NCBI GenBank assembly: GCA_021775355.1
Contig: JAJFHZ010000017.1
Location: 124,001 to 188,000, forward strand
Source: Amylibacter sp.
Lineage (GTDB): Bacteria > Pseudomonadota > Alphaproteobacteria > Rhodobacterales > Rhodobacteraceae
Direction of reading: 5' to 3'
Length of the DNA stretch: 64,000 bases
Positions within the stretch are counted from its first letter, which is position 1, and every line of letters begins with the position of its first letter. Under the pieces are notes generated by a model. That model was not told where the DNA came from. It did not search any database and worked only from the letters and a program-made list of their open reading frames with translations. Both the position numbers and the translations under genes were made by a program. Shown here one piece after another: positions 46,463-55,615 of the stretch.

Positions 46463-47636
46463 TTTTTTTCGCCCCGTTAGTTACGTAATCCGCCCAACGC
46501 TGCATCAGCGCACGCCTTTGTTCCAAGTAATCCGTTCTCCGATAGGCACGTTCAACGGCGCCACCTGTAATATGTGCCAAACATGCCTCTGCAATCTCTC
46601 GCGGGGTATCTGTGGCTTCTGCGCACCACGTACGAAAGCTTGATCTGAATCCATGTGGCCGGGCATCCATACCACGCCTTTCCATTAGGCGAGACATAGT
46701 CGCATCCGAAATCACGCCTTTACGATAGCTTGGGAAAAGAAACCCGTCTCGCGCCATAGGTTTAGCTTGTTCGATTATCTCCACTGCTTGACGGGATAAT
46801 GGCACTCTGAAATCAGGTGTTTTATCTTTGCGGCCCTTCATTTTATCACCTGTAATAGTCCAAATGTGATTTTGTATATCATCTTCACATAAGAACCGAA
46901 GAGGTCGCGACCGAGTGCCAATTGTCAATATTAGGAACCGTAAAGCCAGATGGGTTGTCGTCCCTTCATTCAAAGAAGCATAGAAGTCCGGAACCTCTTC
47001 CCATGGCACAAAGGCCGTGTGCTTAACCTTGTGACGTTGCGCTCCTAATAGCGCCTTAGCTTTTTCAGTGGCTTGCATATCTACATCAAGCCCCAATGCC
47101 GCGCCATGTCTTATGCAAATAGCCAAACGGTTCATTGCCTTCTTTGCTGTTGCAGCCTTGCTATGCCAAATTGGCGCAAGAGTGTCGCGGATATCCCTTT
47201 GATCAATTTCAGCAATGGGTATGCGACCGAGCTTAGGTAGAATATGCAATTCAATAGGTGAAAACCAACGACCGGCTTGACCATCGCCTTTTAGTTCAGC
47301 TTTTCGTGCCTCATAACAATCAACAGCAATGTCCTGAAGTAAATGCATATTGCGTTGTGCATCGCGGCGCTCGCATTCCCTTACCTTAATAGGATCATTA
47401 CCTTTACGTGATACCGTGCGCCATTTATCTGCTTGATTGCGAGCATCCTTTAATGTGGTGACAGGTAATGAACCCAACCCCATCTCACGTCGCCTACCAT
47501 GAACCGTAACACGGAGAAACCATTGCGCACCACCATCAGCGCGTTTGTGTAGCCACAAACCTCCGCCATCAGAGAATTTACCTATTGGTGCGGATTTAAC
47601 AAAAGCAGCCGTGAGTTTGTTCAATGCATGTGTCAT
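46455..47636 (-). CDS. Tyrosine-family integrase of the island
   Basis: 393 residues: a DUF4102-type N-terminal arm-binding part (SDGGGLWLHKRADGGAQWFLR), then the catalytic domain with Arg in GTRSRPLRF, Lys in DKMKGRK, HGFRSSFRTW, LAHITGG and Tyr in AYRRTDYLEQRR. This is the P4/CP4 integrase group, which uses tRNA 3' ends. ATG 47636 follows GGTGGACAGA and is preferred over upstream ATGs at 47684 and 47708. It lies next to the right attachment site, as expected. Confidence 0.93.
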   Translation of the reverse strand: MTHALNKLTAAFVKSAPIGKFSDGGGLWLHKRADGGAQWFLRVTVHGRRREMGLGSLPVTTLKDARNQADKWRTVSRKGNDPIKVRECERRDAQRNMHLLQDIAVDCYEARKAELKGDGQAGRWFSPIELHILPKLGRIPIAEIDQRDIRDTLAPIWHSKAATAKKAMNRLAICIRHGAALGLDVDMQATEKAKALLGAQRHKVKHTAFVPWEEVPDFYASLNEGTTTHLALRFLILTIGTRSRPLRFLCEDDIQNHIWTITGDKMKGRKDKTPDFRVPLSRQAVEIIEQAKPMARDGFLFPSYRKGVISDATMSRLMERRGMDARPHGFRSSFRTWCAEATDTPREIAEACLAHITGGAVERAYRRTDYLEQRRALMQRWADYVTNGAKKNG

Positions 47637-47779
47637 TCTGTCCACCTTATTATCCACCCCTATATGTGGTATGCTATGGGACATAATACAATAGCATGAA
47701 ACTAACATATGCTCATATTCTATTGATATAACACTATTTTATTACACAGAGATACATGCTGAACTAAGCTTTCAATGCC

Positions 47780-47793
47780 ACCCTCGGGCACCA
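47780..47793 (+). repeat. Attachment site attR
   Basis: ACCCTCGGGCACCA, identical to the last 14 bases of tRNA-Phe at 25841-25854, followed by TTTAAAT (CTTAAAT at the left end). Confidence 0.88.
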
Positions 47794-47799
47794 TTTAAA

Positions 47800-48669
47800 T
47801 CACACATCGCGTAACCGTTTGATCAAGGATGATGTATCCCAGCGGCTGCCGCCCATTTTCTGCACATCTTTATAGAATTGATCCACAAGGGCCGTGACAG
47901 GCAGGCTGGCACCATTTTCATTAGCTGTCGCAAGACAAATACCCAAATCTTTGCGCATCCAATCAACCGCAAAACCATGTTCAAAATGATCGTCCAGCAT
48001 GGTTTCGTAACGGTTGGACATCTGCCAACTGCCCGCAGCACCCTGACTGATCACTTCGACGACAGCACGACCATCAAGCCCTGCTTTTTCGGCGAAATGC
48101 AGGGCTTCTGACAAGCCCTGAACCAGCCCTGCAATGGCGATTTGGTTGCACATTTTAGTCATTTGCCCCGCACCACTGTCGCCAATGCGTTTGCAGATAC
48201 GCGCATAAGCCGCAATAATCGGTTCAGCCTTATCATAGGCGGATTGCTCACCACCGCACATCACCGAAAGTACACCGTTTTCAGCACCTGCCTGACCACC
48301 TGAAACAGGGGCATCAACAAATGCGATATCCTTAGCATCAGAGGCGGCAAACAATTCACGTGTCACAGCGGCAGAAACAGTTGTGTGATCCACAAAAATC
48401 GTGTCGGCATCCATTCCTATAAAGGCACCGTCATCACCCAAGCAGACTGAGCGTAAATCGTCATCATTGCCAACGCAGCACAAGACAAATTCTGCACCTT
48501 TTGCGGCCAGCGCAGGTGTTGCAGCAGCAGTCCCACCATGCTCGGATGCCCACGCTTCGGCTTTTGCTGTAGTACGGTTATAAACGGTGACATCATGACC
48601 TGCGGCCTGCAAATGTCCTGCCATTGGATATCCCATGACGCCTAAACCTAAAAATGCTACTTTTGCCAT
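47800..48669 (-). CDS. Beta-hydroxyacid dehydrogenase (3-hydroxyisobutyrate / tartronate semialdehyde reductase type)
   Basis: 289 residues: NAD(P)-binding FLGLGVMGYPMAGHLQAAGH, the substrate motif VDAPVSGGQAGAENG, and Lys in GQMTKMCNQ as catalytic residue. Oxidises or reduces short beta-hydroxyacids. It lies beside a glyoxylate/hydroxypyruvate-type dehydrogenase, pointing to glycolate, glycerate or related C3 metabolism. Before the island arrived it would have followed tRNA-Phe directly. Confidence 0.9.
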   Translation of the reverse strand: MAKVAFLGLGVMGYPMAGHLQAAGHDVTVYNRTTAKAEAWASEHGGTAAATPALAAKGAEFVLCCVGNDDDLRSVCLGDDGAFIGMDADTIFVDHTTVSAAVTRELFAASDAKDIAFVDAPVSGGQAGAENGVLSVMCGGEQSAYDKAEPIIAAYARICKRIGDSGAGQMTKMCNQIAIAGLVQGLSEALHFAEKAGLDGRAVVEVISQGAAGSWQMSNRYETMLDDHFEHGFAVDWMRKDLGICLATANENGASLPVTALVDQFYKDVQKMGGSRWDTSSLIKRLRDV

Positions 48670-48728
48670 TCTATTTTCCTCTCATGCAGCCAACATGCTG
48701 CGTATTATTTTCAATTGTTAAATCCAGC

Positions 48729-49691
48729 TTAAAGCTGATCATTAGGCTTGTCGCCTGCAAAAAATGCGTCAAGATTATCAAGTGCGCGGAACCCCATTGC
48801 ATCGCGGGTTTTAGTAGTGGCACTACCTATATGGGGCAACATAAAGATATTTTCATATGCCGCAAAAGCGGGATTGCCGCCCGGCTCAATTTGAAAGCAA
48901 TCCAGACCTGCGGCAGATAATTTGCCCACGGTTATGGCATCCAACAATGCACTCTCATTAACCAGCGCACCGCGTGCCGTATTCACCAATACGGCACCGT
49001 CCGGCATAAGGGACAGCATATCTTTATCTATAAAACCAGTAGTTTGGGGTGTTGCAGGGCAATGCAGTGACAAAAAGTCAGATACGCCCATCAGGCTTTC
49101 TATTGTGTCGTGATAGGTTGCGCCCTGCTCCAACTCAGGCGGGACACGATTGCGGTTATAATAATGCACCTCCATGTCGAACCCACGTGCACGGCGCGCC
49201 ATTACCTGACCCACACGGCCCATGCCAACGATCCCCAGACGCGCACCGCTGACCTGTTTGCCGACCATAAAGGATGGCGACCAGAAATCCCAAGCACCTG
49301 TGCGCATCAAACGATCGCCTTCAACTGCACGGCGTGCAGCCCCCAGTAACAGCAGCATGGCTATTTCTGCGGTAGCGTCAGACAAAACATCGGGGGTGTT
49401 CGTCACGGTTATACCGCGTGCTTTCAGTGCCGGTAAATCACAGTGATCAACACCGACAGAGTGGTTAGCAATGATCTTTACACGGTTATTAAGCTTTGCA
49501 GCGACATCCGCGTTAAACAGTTCTGAATGGCATGGTAGGATTGCATCCACTTGCGCCGACATCGCAATGATTTCGTCAGAGATAAATGTACCATCAGCGT
49601 GATTTATAATCACGTCATAGTCGCGCGTTGCCCGTTTAAGGGTTGCATCAGACAGTCGGCGCGTAATCCACAAAACAGGTTTAGCTGACAT
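48729..49691 (-). CDS. D-2-hydroxyacid dehydrogenase (glyoxylate/hydroxypyruvate reductase type)
   Basis: 320 residues: HSVGVDHCDLPALKARGI, NAD loop GIVGMGRVGQVMARRA, VNTARGALVNE and the catalytic HIGSAT. Arg in NTARG and His in PHIGS are kept. It acts on glyoxylate, hydroxypyruvate or glycerate. It starts just after the small membrane protein gene, in one run with the amidase and the transporter. Confidence 0.88.
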   Translation of the reverse strand: MSAKPVLWITRRLSDATLKRATRDYDVIINHADGTFISDEIIAMSAQVDAILPCHSELFNADVAAKLNNRVKIIANHSVGVDHCDLPALKARGITVTNTPDVLSDATAEIAMLLLLGAARRAVEGDRLMRTGAWDFWSPSFMVGKQVSGARLGIVGMGRVGQVMARRARGFDMEVHYYNRNRVPPELEQGATYHDTIESLMGVSDFLSLHCPATPQTTGFIDKDMLSLMPDGAVLVNTARGALVNESALLDAITVGKLSAAGLDCFQIEPGGNPAFAAYENIFMLPHIGSATTKTRDAMGFRALDNLDAFFAGDKPNDQL

Positions 49692-49692
49692 C

Positions 49693-49893
49693 TTAATCTT
49701 TCTTATTGAAGCACTCTTCCCAAAAATTATAAACCGCCATCATCAATACCGTGATTGAGATAACCCAGAATGGCAATCCGCCCCAAAAACCGGCAAACCC
49801 GGTTGAGATACTGTGCGCAAGTCCAATGATAAACACAGACATCAGTGCTGTCGCAATCAGGCCAACGATGATTTTTGTTTGTCTATTTAACAT
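49693..49893 (-). CDS. Small two-helix membrane protein
   Basis: 66 residues with two hydrophobic segments (IIVGLIATALMSVFIIGL and FWGGLPFWVISITVLMMAVY). ATG 49893 follows AAAAGGAGAATATTA, a strong ribosome-binding site. A longer in-frame ORF to 49980 is rejected. It ends 1 base before the dehydrogenase gene. Unknown role. Confidence 0.75.
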   Translation of the reverse strand: MLNRQTKIIVGLIATALMSVFIIGLAHSISTGFAGFWGGLPFWVISITVLMMAVYNFWEECFNKKD

Positions 49894-49915
49894 TAATATT
49901 CTCCTTTTTCGCGCC

Positions 49916-51244
49916 TTATACGCTTTCAAGCTTTTTGAGCATCCAGTTTGCAGTTCTAAACAGGCGGTCATCTTCCTCAACCGCTCCGATCAACTGCACG
50001 CCGACAGGCAGGCCATTGCCCCCCACCATAAGCGGTATTGTCAAACAGGGCAAACCGGCCAAAGTCCAGATTGTACTGAAGATTGGATCCCCAGTGCCCC
50101 CATCACTGAACTTCGGGGCAACACCTGCCGCACTTGGGGCCAGAACCGCATCATAATCATGGAAGAACTCTTCGAAAAATGCCGCAGCCGAGTTCATAAC
50201 CGCAAGCGCATCTTCATATTGCGTAGCCGTTATTTTTCGCGCCCGTTCCAGAACCGGTTGCAATGTTGTGCTAAGCGCGTCCCAATGTTTGGCGAAAATT
50301 TCGTCCTGATGTTGGATGATTTCGTATTCATGGATAATATGCTGAACACCGATCAGATCTGCCAGGTTCGGTGACGCTTCAATGCGTTCGACCTGCCCGC
50401 CAAGCACATCGATAATCTCGTCAAAGCCTTCAACCGTGTCGCTTGCCATCAAGTCATGATAGGGCATGTCCAAGTAGACAAAATTCGGATCTACGGGGGC
50501 ATCGGCGGCACAACCGGCAACCATTTTGGGGCGGGGTCGCGCATAGCTTTTCGTGTCAGTCGGGTCGTAAAAACCAATCGCATCGGTCAAAAGGGCTGCA
50601 TCTTCAAGTGTGCGGGCAAAAACGCCGACCTGATCCAATGAGTTTGAGGTTTGCAACACGCCGCGCCGGGGGATGACGCCGCGTGTTGGCTTAAATCCGT
50701 ATGTACCACAAAATGAAGCCGGCCGGATGACAGACCCGTTGGTTTGTGTGCCAATGGCAAGTTGCACCTGGAAAGCTGCAACCGCCGCTGCAGAACCGCT
50801 GGATGAACCACCCGGCGAGTGTTCTACATTATGGGGATTCCGGGTTTTGGCCGGATGCACGAATGCAAATTCGGTCGTAGCGGTTTTACCTAGTATAACA
50901 GCACCAGCTTCGCGTAATCGCTCGACAATACCTGCATCCGCACCTGGTTGGCGATCTTTGAAAATCTCCGTACCGCGTTCGGTTGGCATGTCTTTGGTAT
51001 CAATAATATCCTTTAGGCCCACTGGAACCCCGTGAAGCGGGCCTAAAGGGCGGCCATTCAGGCGTATCTGGTCTAGGTCTGCGGCTTGGGCAAGCGCAAG
51101 TTCGGGGTCCAGATACGCCCACGCGTGTAGTTGGCCGTCGGTGTCTTCGATCCGTTTCAAGCAAGCTTTCACCAGTGCAACCGATGTCAGCTTACCTTCA
51201 CGGATTTTGCGTGCTGCTTCTGTGGCAGACAGTGCATTGGGCAT
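49916..51244 (-). CDS. Amidase of the amidase-signature family
   Basis: 442 residues. The Ser-cisSer-Lys triad is visible: Lys in VGLKDIIDTKDMP (about 75), HSPGGSSSGSAAAVAA (about 145-160) with the cis-Ser and nucleophile Ser in TQTNGSVIRPAS. It hydrolyses amides such as aliphatic amides, ureido or malonamide compounds. Between dehydrogenases and a TRAP transporter, it may act on an imported amide. Not GatA: no gatB/gatC nearby. Confidence 0.9.
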   Translation of the reverse strand: MPNALSATEAARKIREGKLTSVALVKACLKRIEDTDGQLHAWAYLDPELALAQAADLDQIRLNGRPLGPLHGVPVGLKDIIDTKDMPTERGTEIFKDRQPGADAGIVERLREAGAVILGKTATTEFAFVHPAKTRNPHNVEHSPGGSSSGSAAAVAAFQVQLAIGTQTNGSVIRPASFCGTYGFKPTRGVIPRRGVLQTSNSLDQVGVFARTLEDAALLTDAIGFYDPTDTKSYARPRPKMVAGCAADAPVDPNFVYLDMPYHDLMASDTVEGFDEIIDVLGGQVERIEASPNLADLIGVQHIIHEYEIIQHQDEIFAKHWDALSTTLQPVLERARKITATQYEDALAVMNSAAAFFEEFFHDYDAVLAPSAAGVAPKFSDGGTGDPIFSTIWTLAGLPCLTIPLMVGGNGLPVGVQLIGAVEEDDRLFRTANWMLKKLESV

Positions 51245-51268
51245 TTAATTGACCTCACTTATATCCGT

Positions 51269-52633
51269 TTATGGAATATACTCACCAAACAGATAATCCG
51301 GGAACCAAAGTGCAATGCCGGGGAACTGGTACATCAGCACCATCGACAGAACCACAATACCCAGATACGGCATGATCCCTTTGAAGATATCCATCAACTC
51401 AATCTGTTTCTTGAGCACCCCCTTCAGGTAGTATGCCGACATCGCCATAGGTGGTGTCAGGAAAGAGGTTTGCAAGTTCAACGCAACAAGCATGGCAAAG
51501 AAATACGGGTTCACGCCGAATTGATCCAGCAGCGGCAGGAAGATCGGCACGAAGATAATCAGGATTTCCGACCATTCCAAAGGCCAGCCAAGGAAGAAGA
51601 TAATCAACTGCGCCATAACCAGAAACTGCCAAGGCTTCAAATCCATTCCCAATACCCATTCTGAGATCAGGTCGTGTCCGCCAAGATATGAGAATACAGA
51701 GGCAAAGGTCCATGACCCGACAAACAGCCAACAAACCATCGCGGTTGCTTTGGCCGTCAGAAACACGCTTTCCTTGACCTTTTCCCATGTCAGAGAACGG
51801 TAAAGGAATGCCAGAATCAAGCCACCCAATGCACCCATAGCAGCCGCTTCGGCAGGTGTTGCAAGACCACCAAGGATCGAGCCCAGAACCAGCATGATAA
51901 GGACGGTTAGCGGTACAAATGACACCAGCAAGTCAAGGTAAACTTCCCGTGGCGGTGGTACATCTTCCAGATTTGGTTTCGGGGCCAAAGACGGATTGAT
52001 CCAAACACGAACAATAACATAGACGATATAAAGACCCGCCAAAATAAGGCCCGGGAACACGGCAGCTGCATAAAGCCGTAGCGGCGACAATTCGGCGATT
52101 GCGGCATAAACGATCAGCATAATCGATGGTGGGATAAGAATACCCAAGGTACCACCAGCACAAATCACACCGGATGCAAAGCTTTTGTCGTAGTTGGCAT
52201 TAGCCATCGCAGGATAGGCCAGCAGACCCATCAAGGTTACAACTGCCCCCACAATACCAGATGCGGTCGAAAAGACGGCACAGGTCACAAGTGCGGCAAT
52301 CGCTAAGGAACCGGGTAAGTTTCGGGCTGCCATATAAAGTGAGTAAAACAGCTTATCAACAATATTTGCACGTTCCACCACATAGCCCATAAACAAGAAT
52401 AACGGGATGGCGACCAGAATGTCATTTTCCATCACTGAATATGTGTTTTGGTTCAGCAGATAGAAGATGTTGTTGTTAAACACATCCGATATGCTTTCAA
52501 ATCCGCCTTGGTAATAGGCGTAATAGCCAAAGCCCACGCCCATTGCGAGCAAGGTAAAAGCGATCGGGAATCCAAGCAGTACCAAGAAAATAAACAGGCA
52601 CAGCATTAATATTGCGACTTCGGGGTTTGTCAT
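51269..52633 (-). CDS. TRAP transporter large permease subunit (DctM)
   Basis: 454 residues, about twelve membrane segments. DctM features include FPIAFTLLAMGVGFGYYAYY and GTLGILIPPSIMLIVYA. It uses the Na+ gradient to import acids bound by the periplasmic protein. Starts 33 bases after the small permease stop. The length and style fit the branch that serves carboxylates and aromatic or keto acids. Confidence 0.95.
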   Translation of the reverse strand: MTNPEVAILMLCLFIFLVLLGFPIAFTLLAMGVGFGYYAYYQGGFESISDVFNNNIFYLLNQNTYSVMENDILVAIPLFLFMGYVVERANIVDKLFYSLYMAARNLPGSLAIAALVTCAVFSTASGIVGAVVTLMGLLAYPAMANANYDKSFASGVICAGGTLGILIPPSIMLIVYAAIAELSPLRLYAAAVFPGLILAGLYIVYVIVRVWINPSLAPKPNLEDVPPPREVYLDLLVSFVPLTVLIMLVLGSILGGLATPAEAAAMGALGGLILAFLYRSLTWEKVKESVFLTAKATAMVCWLFVGSWTFASVFSYLGGHDLISEWVLGMDLKPWQFLVMAQLIIFFLGWPLEWSEILIIFVPIFLPLLDQFGVNPYFFAMLVALNLQTSFLTPPMAMSAYYLKGVLKKQIELMDIFKGIMPYLGIVVLSMVLMYQFPGIALWFPDYLFGEYIP

Positions 52634-52666
52634 CGTCTTATTCTTTCGTTTCGCGTTTGTGTCGGT

Positions 52667-53236
52667 TTATTGCGGTATATCGCTTTCATGCATCAGCATG
52701 TCTTCGGTTTCATGAACGTCATCAAGTCGTTGCAACCAGACGCCGGTTTTCATCGCTTTCCAGCAGCGCATCAGTTCAGCTAAACCTTGCAGCATCAACA
52801 AACCGCCTGCGACAGGTATCAGTGTCTTGAAGAAATAGATTTGGATTCGGGCGGGGCTGTTCCAGCTAACTTCTTTATAGCGCCAGCTATCGGATGCGAT
52901 TTCCCAACCGTACCAGAATAGCGCCATCATGCCGGGGAAGAAGAACAACAGGTAAAGTGTAAAATCGATACGGGCCTGCCAGCGCACGGAGAATAAACGG
53001 TAAATCACGTCACCACGCACATGGCTGTCTTGCGCGAGCGCATAGGGACCGGCCATCAAGAACAAAGCACCGTACATTTGCACCATCATATCAAACGCCC
53101 AAACGGTGGGTGCGTTCAGTACATATCTTACAAAAACCTCATAAGAGACCGAAAAGGTCAAGATCAGGATGCACCAGCCAAATGCGCGCCCGACCCAAAT
53201 GCTTAGACCTTCTATTGAATGGATGAACTTGGTCAA
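52667..53236 (-). CDS. TRAP transporter small permease subunit (DctQ)
   Basis: 189 residues with four membrane segments (IWVGRAFGWCILILTFSVSYEVFVRY, typical DctQ start; LPGMMALFWYG). It forms the membrane complex with DctM. Its C-terminal tail (EDMLMHESDIPQ) is acidic. Middle gene of the transporter unit. Confidence 0.93.
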   Translation of the reverse strand: MTKFIHSIEGLSIWVGRAFGWCILILTFSVSYEVFVRYVLNAPTVWAFDMMVQMYGALFLMAGPYALAQDSHVRGDVIYRLFSVRWQARIDFTLYLLFFFPGMMALFWYGWEIASDSWRYKEVSWNSPARIQIYFFKTLIPVAGGLLMLQGLAELMRCWKAMKTGVWLQRLDDVHETEDMLMHESDIPQ

Positions 53237-53317
53237 TTCCGTATCTCCTGCAACGGTTTTATGTAAACTGGGGGCCGTAAATCAGCCCCCAGCTTTATCT
53301 TTGTCAGTGTATTAAAC

Positions 53318-54421
53318 TTACCCGAAGTGGTGCTTATAGGCCAATTTGTAGTCTGGCTGGTTCAAGTTCAGATAGTTCATCACATCTTTAGCATAGGCTT
53401 TTTGTGATGCGATCACTTTCGCAAAGAATGCATCTTCGCCGGAAAGCCGATCAACCACAATGTCCCACGCATCCAACTGTCCTTGCATTACAGAGTCTGG
53501 CGTGCGGTGAACATTTACACCCTGTTCATCCCGCAAGGTTTTCAAGTCGTCGGAATAACGTTTCGTGTTATGCCAGTAGAAGTTAGAGTTTTCTGCTTCA
53601 GACGCGTATTTCAGGATCGCTTGCAATTCAGCAGACAGGCCATCATAGCGTTTCTTGTTGAAGCTAATTTCGAAAAATTCCTGTGATTGGTGGAATGATG
53701 CCAAATGATAGTCCTTGGACACATCTTGCATACCAAAGTCACGGTCTGATGTCGGATTGTTAAACTCGGCCGCATCAATCAAGCCTGATTTCATTGCCGG
53801 CTGAATTTCGCCGCCAGGAAGTTGCACAACGGACATGCCCATTTCCAATAGAACGTCAGCCGCAAGACCAACAGTCCGATATTTCAGGCCCTTCATTTGT
53901 GATGCATCTTTGATTTGCTCTTTGAACCAGCCAAGTGGCTGTGCCGGCATAGGAGAGTTAAAGAATGATACAACATTCAGGCCAAGTGAGCCCATCAGTT
54001 CGTCAAACAGTTCCTGACCGCCACCATAGTTGACCCAGCCCAAAACCTCTTGTGAAGACCAGCCAAAACATGGGCCAGTACCGAACAATGAAGCGGATTT
54101 TGATTTTGAGTACCAGTAAGCAGGCACATAGTGACAGGCATCCAGAACGCCGCGGTGAACCGCGTCTTGCATCTGGCTGGTTTTTACAACCGAATTAACC
54201 GGCAGAAGATCAATTTTCAGATCCTTCCCTGCCATCGCGTGCACACGTTCAACATAAGACTGTGCGTTTTCCAGAAAAATACCGCCACCCCATGCAGCTT
54301 GCATTTTCAAGACAGTTGGTTCTGCATTTGCAATAGATGGTGCAGCCAATGTACCAGCCGTTGCAGTTGCGGCGAGTGCACTTCCCTTAAGAAACTTTCT
54401 GCGGTTCAATTTATCAGTCAT
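53318..54421 (-). CDS. TRAP transporter substrate-binding protein, Tat-exported (DctP/TakP type)
   Basis: 367 residues with a twin-arginine signal (LNRRKFLKGSALAATATAGTLAAP, cleavage near residue 32). Mature chain with MQAAWGGGIFLENAQSYVERV, LKYRTVGLAADVLLEMGMSVV (with the ligand Arg) and GLIDAAEFNNPTSDRDFG. Similar to TakP-like proteins, which bind keto acids or related carboxylates. ATG 54421 sits 6 bases after GGAGG, and the adjacent ATG 54424 is too close. First gene of the transporter unit, likely the promoter-proximal one. Confidence 0.93.
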   Translation of the reverse strand: MTDKLNRRKFLKGSALAATATAGTLAAPSIANAEPTVLKMQAAWGGGIFLENAQSYVERVHAMAGKDLKIDLLPVNSVVKTSQMQDAVHRGVLDACHYVPAYWYSKSKSASLFGTGPCFGWSSQEVLGWVNYGGGQELFDELMGSLGLNVVSFFNSPMPAQPLGWFKEQIKDASQMKGLKYRTVGLAADVLLEMGMSVVQLPGGEIQPAMKSGLIDAAEFNNPTSDRDFGMQDVSKDYHLASFHQSQEFFEISFNKKRYDGLSAELQAILKYASEAENSNFYWHNTKRYSDDLKTLRDEQGVNVHRTPDSVMQGQLDAWDIVVDRLSGEDAFFAKVIASQKAYAKDVMNYLNLNQPDYKLAYKHHFG

Positions 54422-54424
54422 CAT

Positions 54425-54745
54425 TTTCCTCCCAGATTGATGCTATATTTCACTAATCACGTATTTGGTAAGAAAATCTAACCAGATTTGAGCAAATTCG
54501 CAAGGTTATAATTTTTCACCCAAAATCTACAAATCTCGGCAATTTTATAAGTATTACTACGGATTAATGTAGGTGTTTTGACCCGCATTCGGTGACACGC
54601 CGAAAGAAAGGGGCTTTGTATTTCATGATTGTCATACAAAAGACCACAAAGAAGCGAATCTCTTTTGTGGTTTTACATTACAAAATAGCAGCAACAAAAT
54701 TATACTGACACGCATTCCCCAGTTAAGGGCAACGGGCCTATACCA
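54425..54745. other. 320-bp gap with terminator
   Basis: It holds the TRAP operon promoter and the terminator at 54638-54674. No gene supported. Confidence 0.5.
54638..54674 (-). terminator. Rho-independent terminator after the sulfotransferase operon
   Basis: On the minus strand ACCACAAA pairs with TTTGTGGT around a 13-base loop, followed by CTTTT. It lies 70 bp downstream of the last sulfotransferase gene. Confidence 0.7.
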
Positions 54746-55615
54746 TCACTTTTCCCGTGAAATAAAAGACAATGCCTGCGCACCGACTTCCGGAAAATAC
54801 TCGTCTATTGTCGGTTTAAATTCTTCGTGAATACGCATGACCTGTTCAGGGGTCAAACTATCCATCCATCCACCATATTTACCCGTGGAAAAAAATTTAT
54901 CCATACCGGGTGGTTTTTCACGAAACCCTTGTGTACTTTCTTGCTTTTGCAATGCGCTGAATGAGGTTTCTTTCAGGGTTTTTTGCAATGTCGTGTAATC
55001 GACAGGCACCTGCAAAAACCCCAACAGACCTTTAAATGCGACCTTGGGGTTATCGACCATGTCTTCATAACGCATAATATGGCGTGGTAGGCCGGGTGCT
55101 TTTGTCCAGCTTTGAATATGATCATCCCAACGCCCCAGCACTTCCATAATACCGTTATTAGCCATTGAAATGTTCTTGGGGTCACACATCCGGTCAATCG
55201 CCACATCAATGGATATGCTTGAATGGCGCGCAAAAGAGACGACAACATCAAAGGGGTTGCGCAATATACAAATCGCCGCCGCCGTGAACTGCGGCATAAT
55301 AAGTTCTATATCACCCACGCGGTCTATTTTAGAGTGGGTTTTCACAAATCTGTTTCCCGCACTTGACTGCGCAATCATCTGTAAAACCTTTGAACGCACC
55401 TTAAGCCAGTCATCGAAATCCTTTCCGACAAACGGCTTACCGGCCGCTTTGTCGAACCAATCCTGGCGCACATCCGATGTAGTTATCGAAGACAGTTCAT
55501 TGATCGATAGATTTTTTCCTGTAGGCTGGAAATAATTCCCCAGAAAAGCCCGTACCCATGTGTTGCCCGATTTTGGAAAGGAGCCAACCCAGATAATATT
55601 GCGCGGCACATTCAT
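54746..55615 (-). CDS. Sulfotransferase B (tandem pair)
   Basis: 289 residues: IIWVGSFPKSGNTWVRAFL (5'-phosphosulfate loop), RNPFDVVVSFARHS (3'-phosphate site), RYEDM and ALQKQE near the C-terminus. It transfers sulfate from PAPS to a hydroxyl or amine. ATG 55615 overlaps the upstream paralogue's stop, and an in-frame extension to 55699 runs inside that gene and is rejected. Acceptor unknown, perhaps a surface glycan or lipid. Confidence 0.85.
   Translation of the reverse strand: MNVPRNIIWVGSFPKSGNTWVRAFLGNYFQPTGKNLSINELSSITTSDVRQDWFDKAAGKPFVGKDFDDWLKVRSKVLQMIAQSSAGNRFVKTHSKIDRVGDIELIMPQFTAAAICILRNPFDVVVSFARHSSISIDVAIDRMCDPKNISMANNGIMEVLGRWDDHIQSWTKAPGLPRHIMRYEDMVDNPKVAFKGLLGFLQVPVDYTTLQKTLKETSFSALQKQESTQGFREKPPGMDKFFSTGKYGGWMDSLTPEQVMRIHEEFKPTIDEYFPEVGAQALSFISREK

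Larger units (their letters stand above)
25855..47793. mobile_element. Genomic island integrated in tRNA-Phe (about 21.9 kb)
   Basis: It is bounded by a 14-bp direct repeat of the tRNA 3' end. The right end carries a tyrosine integrase, a small protein coupled to it, an AlpA-like regulator and a P4-type primase-helicase: the integration and replication module of a satellite-like or integrative element. No capsid, terminase, conjugation or transposase gene was recognised. The cargo is rich in nucleotide-handling and nucleic-acid enzymes, which resembles a defence island. Base composition varies between cargo genes, suggesting stepwise assembly. Confidence 0.88.

Noticed and set aside
49916..51244. 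gatA subunit of the tRNA amidotransferase
   Set aside because: No gatB or gatC nearby, and the neighbours are catabolic and transport genes.
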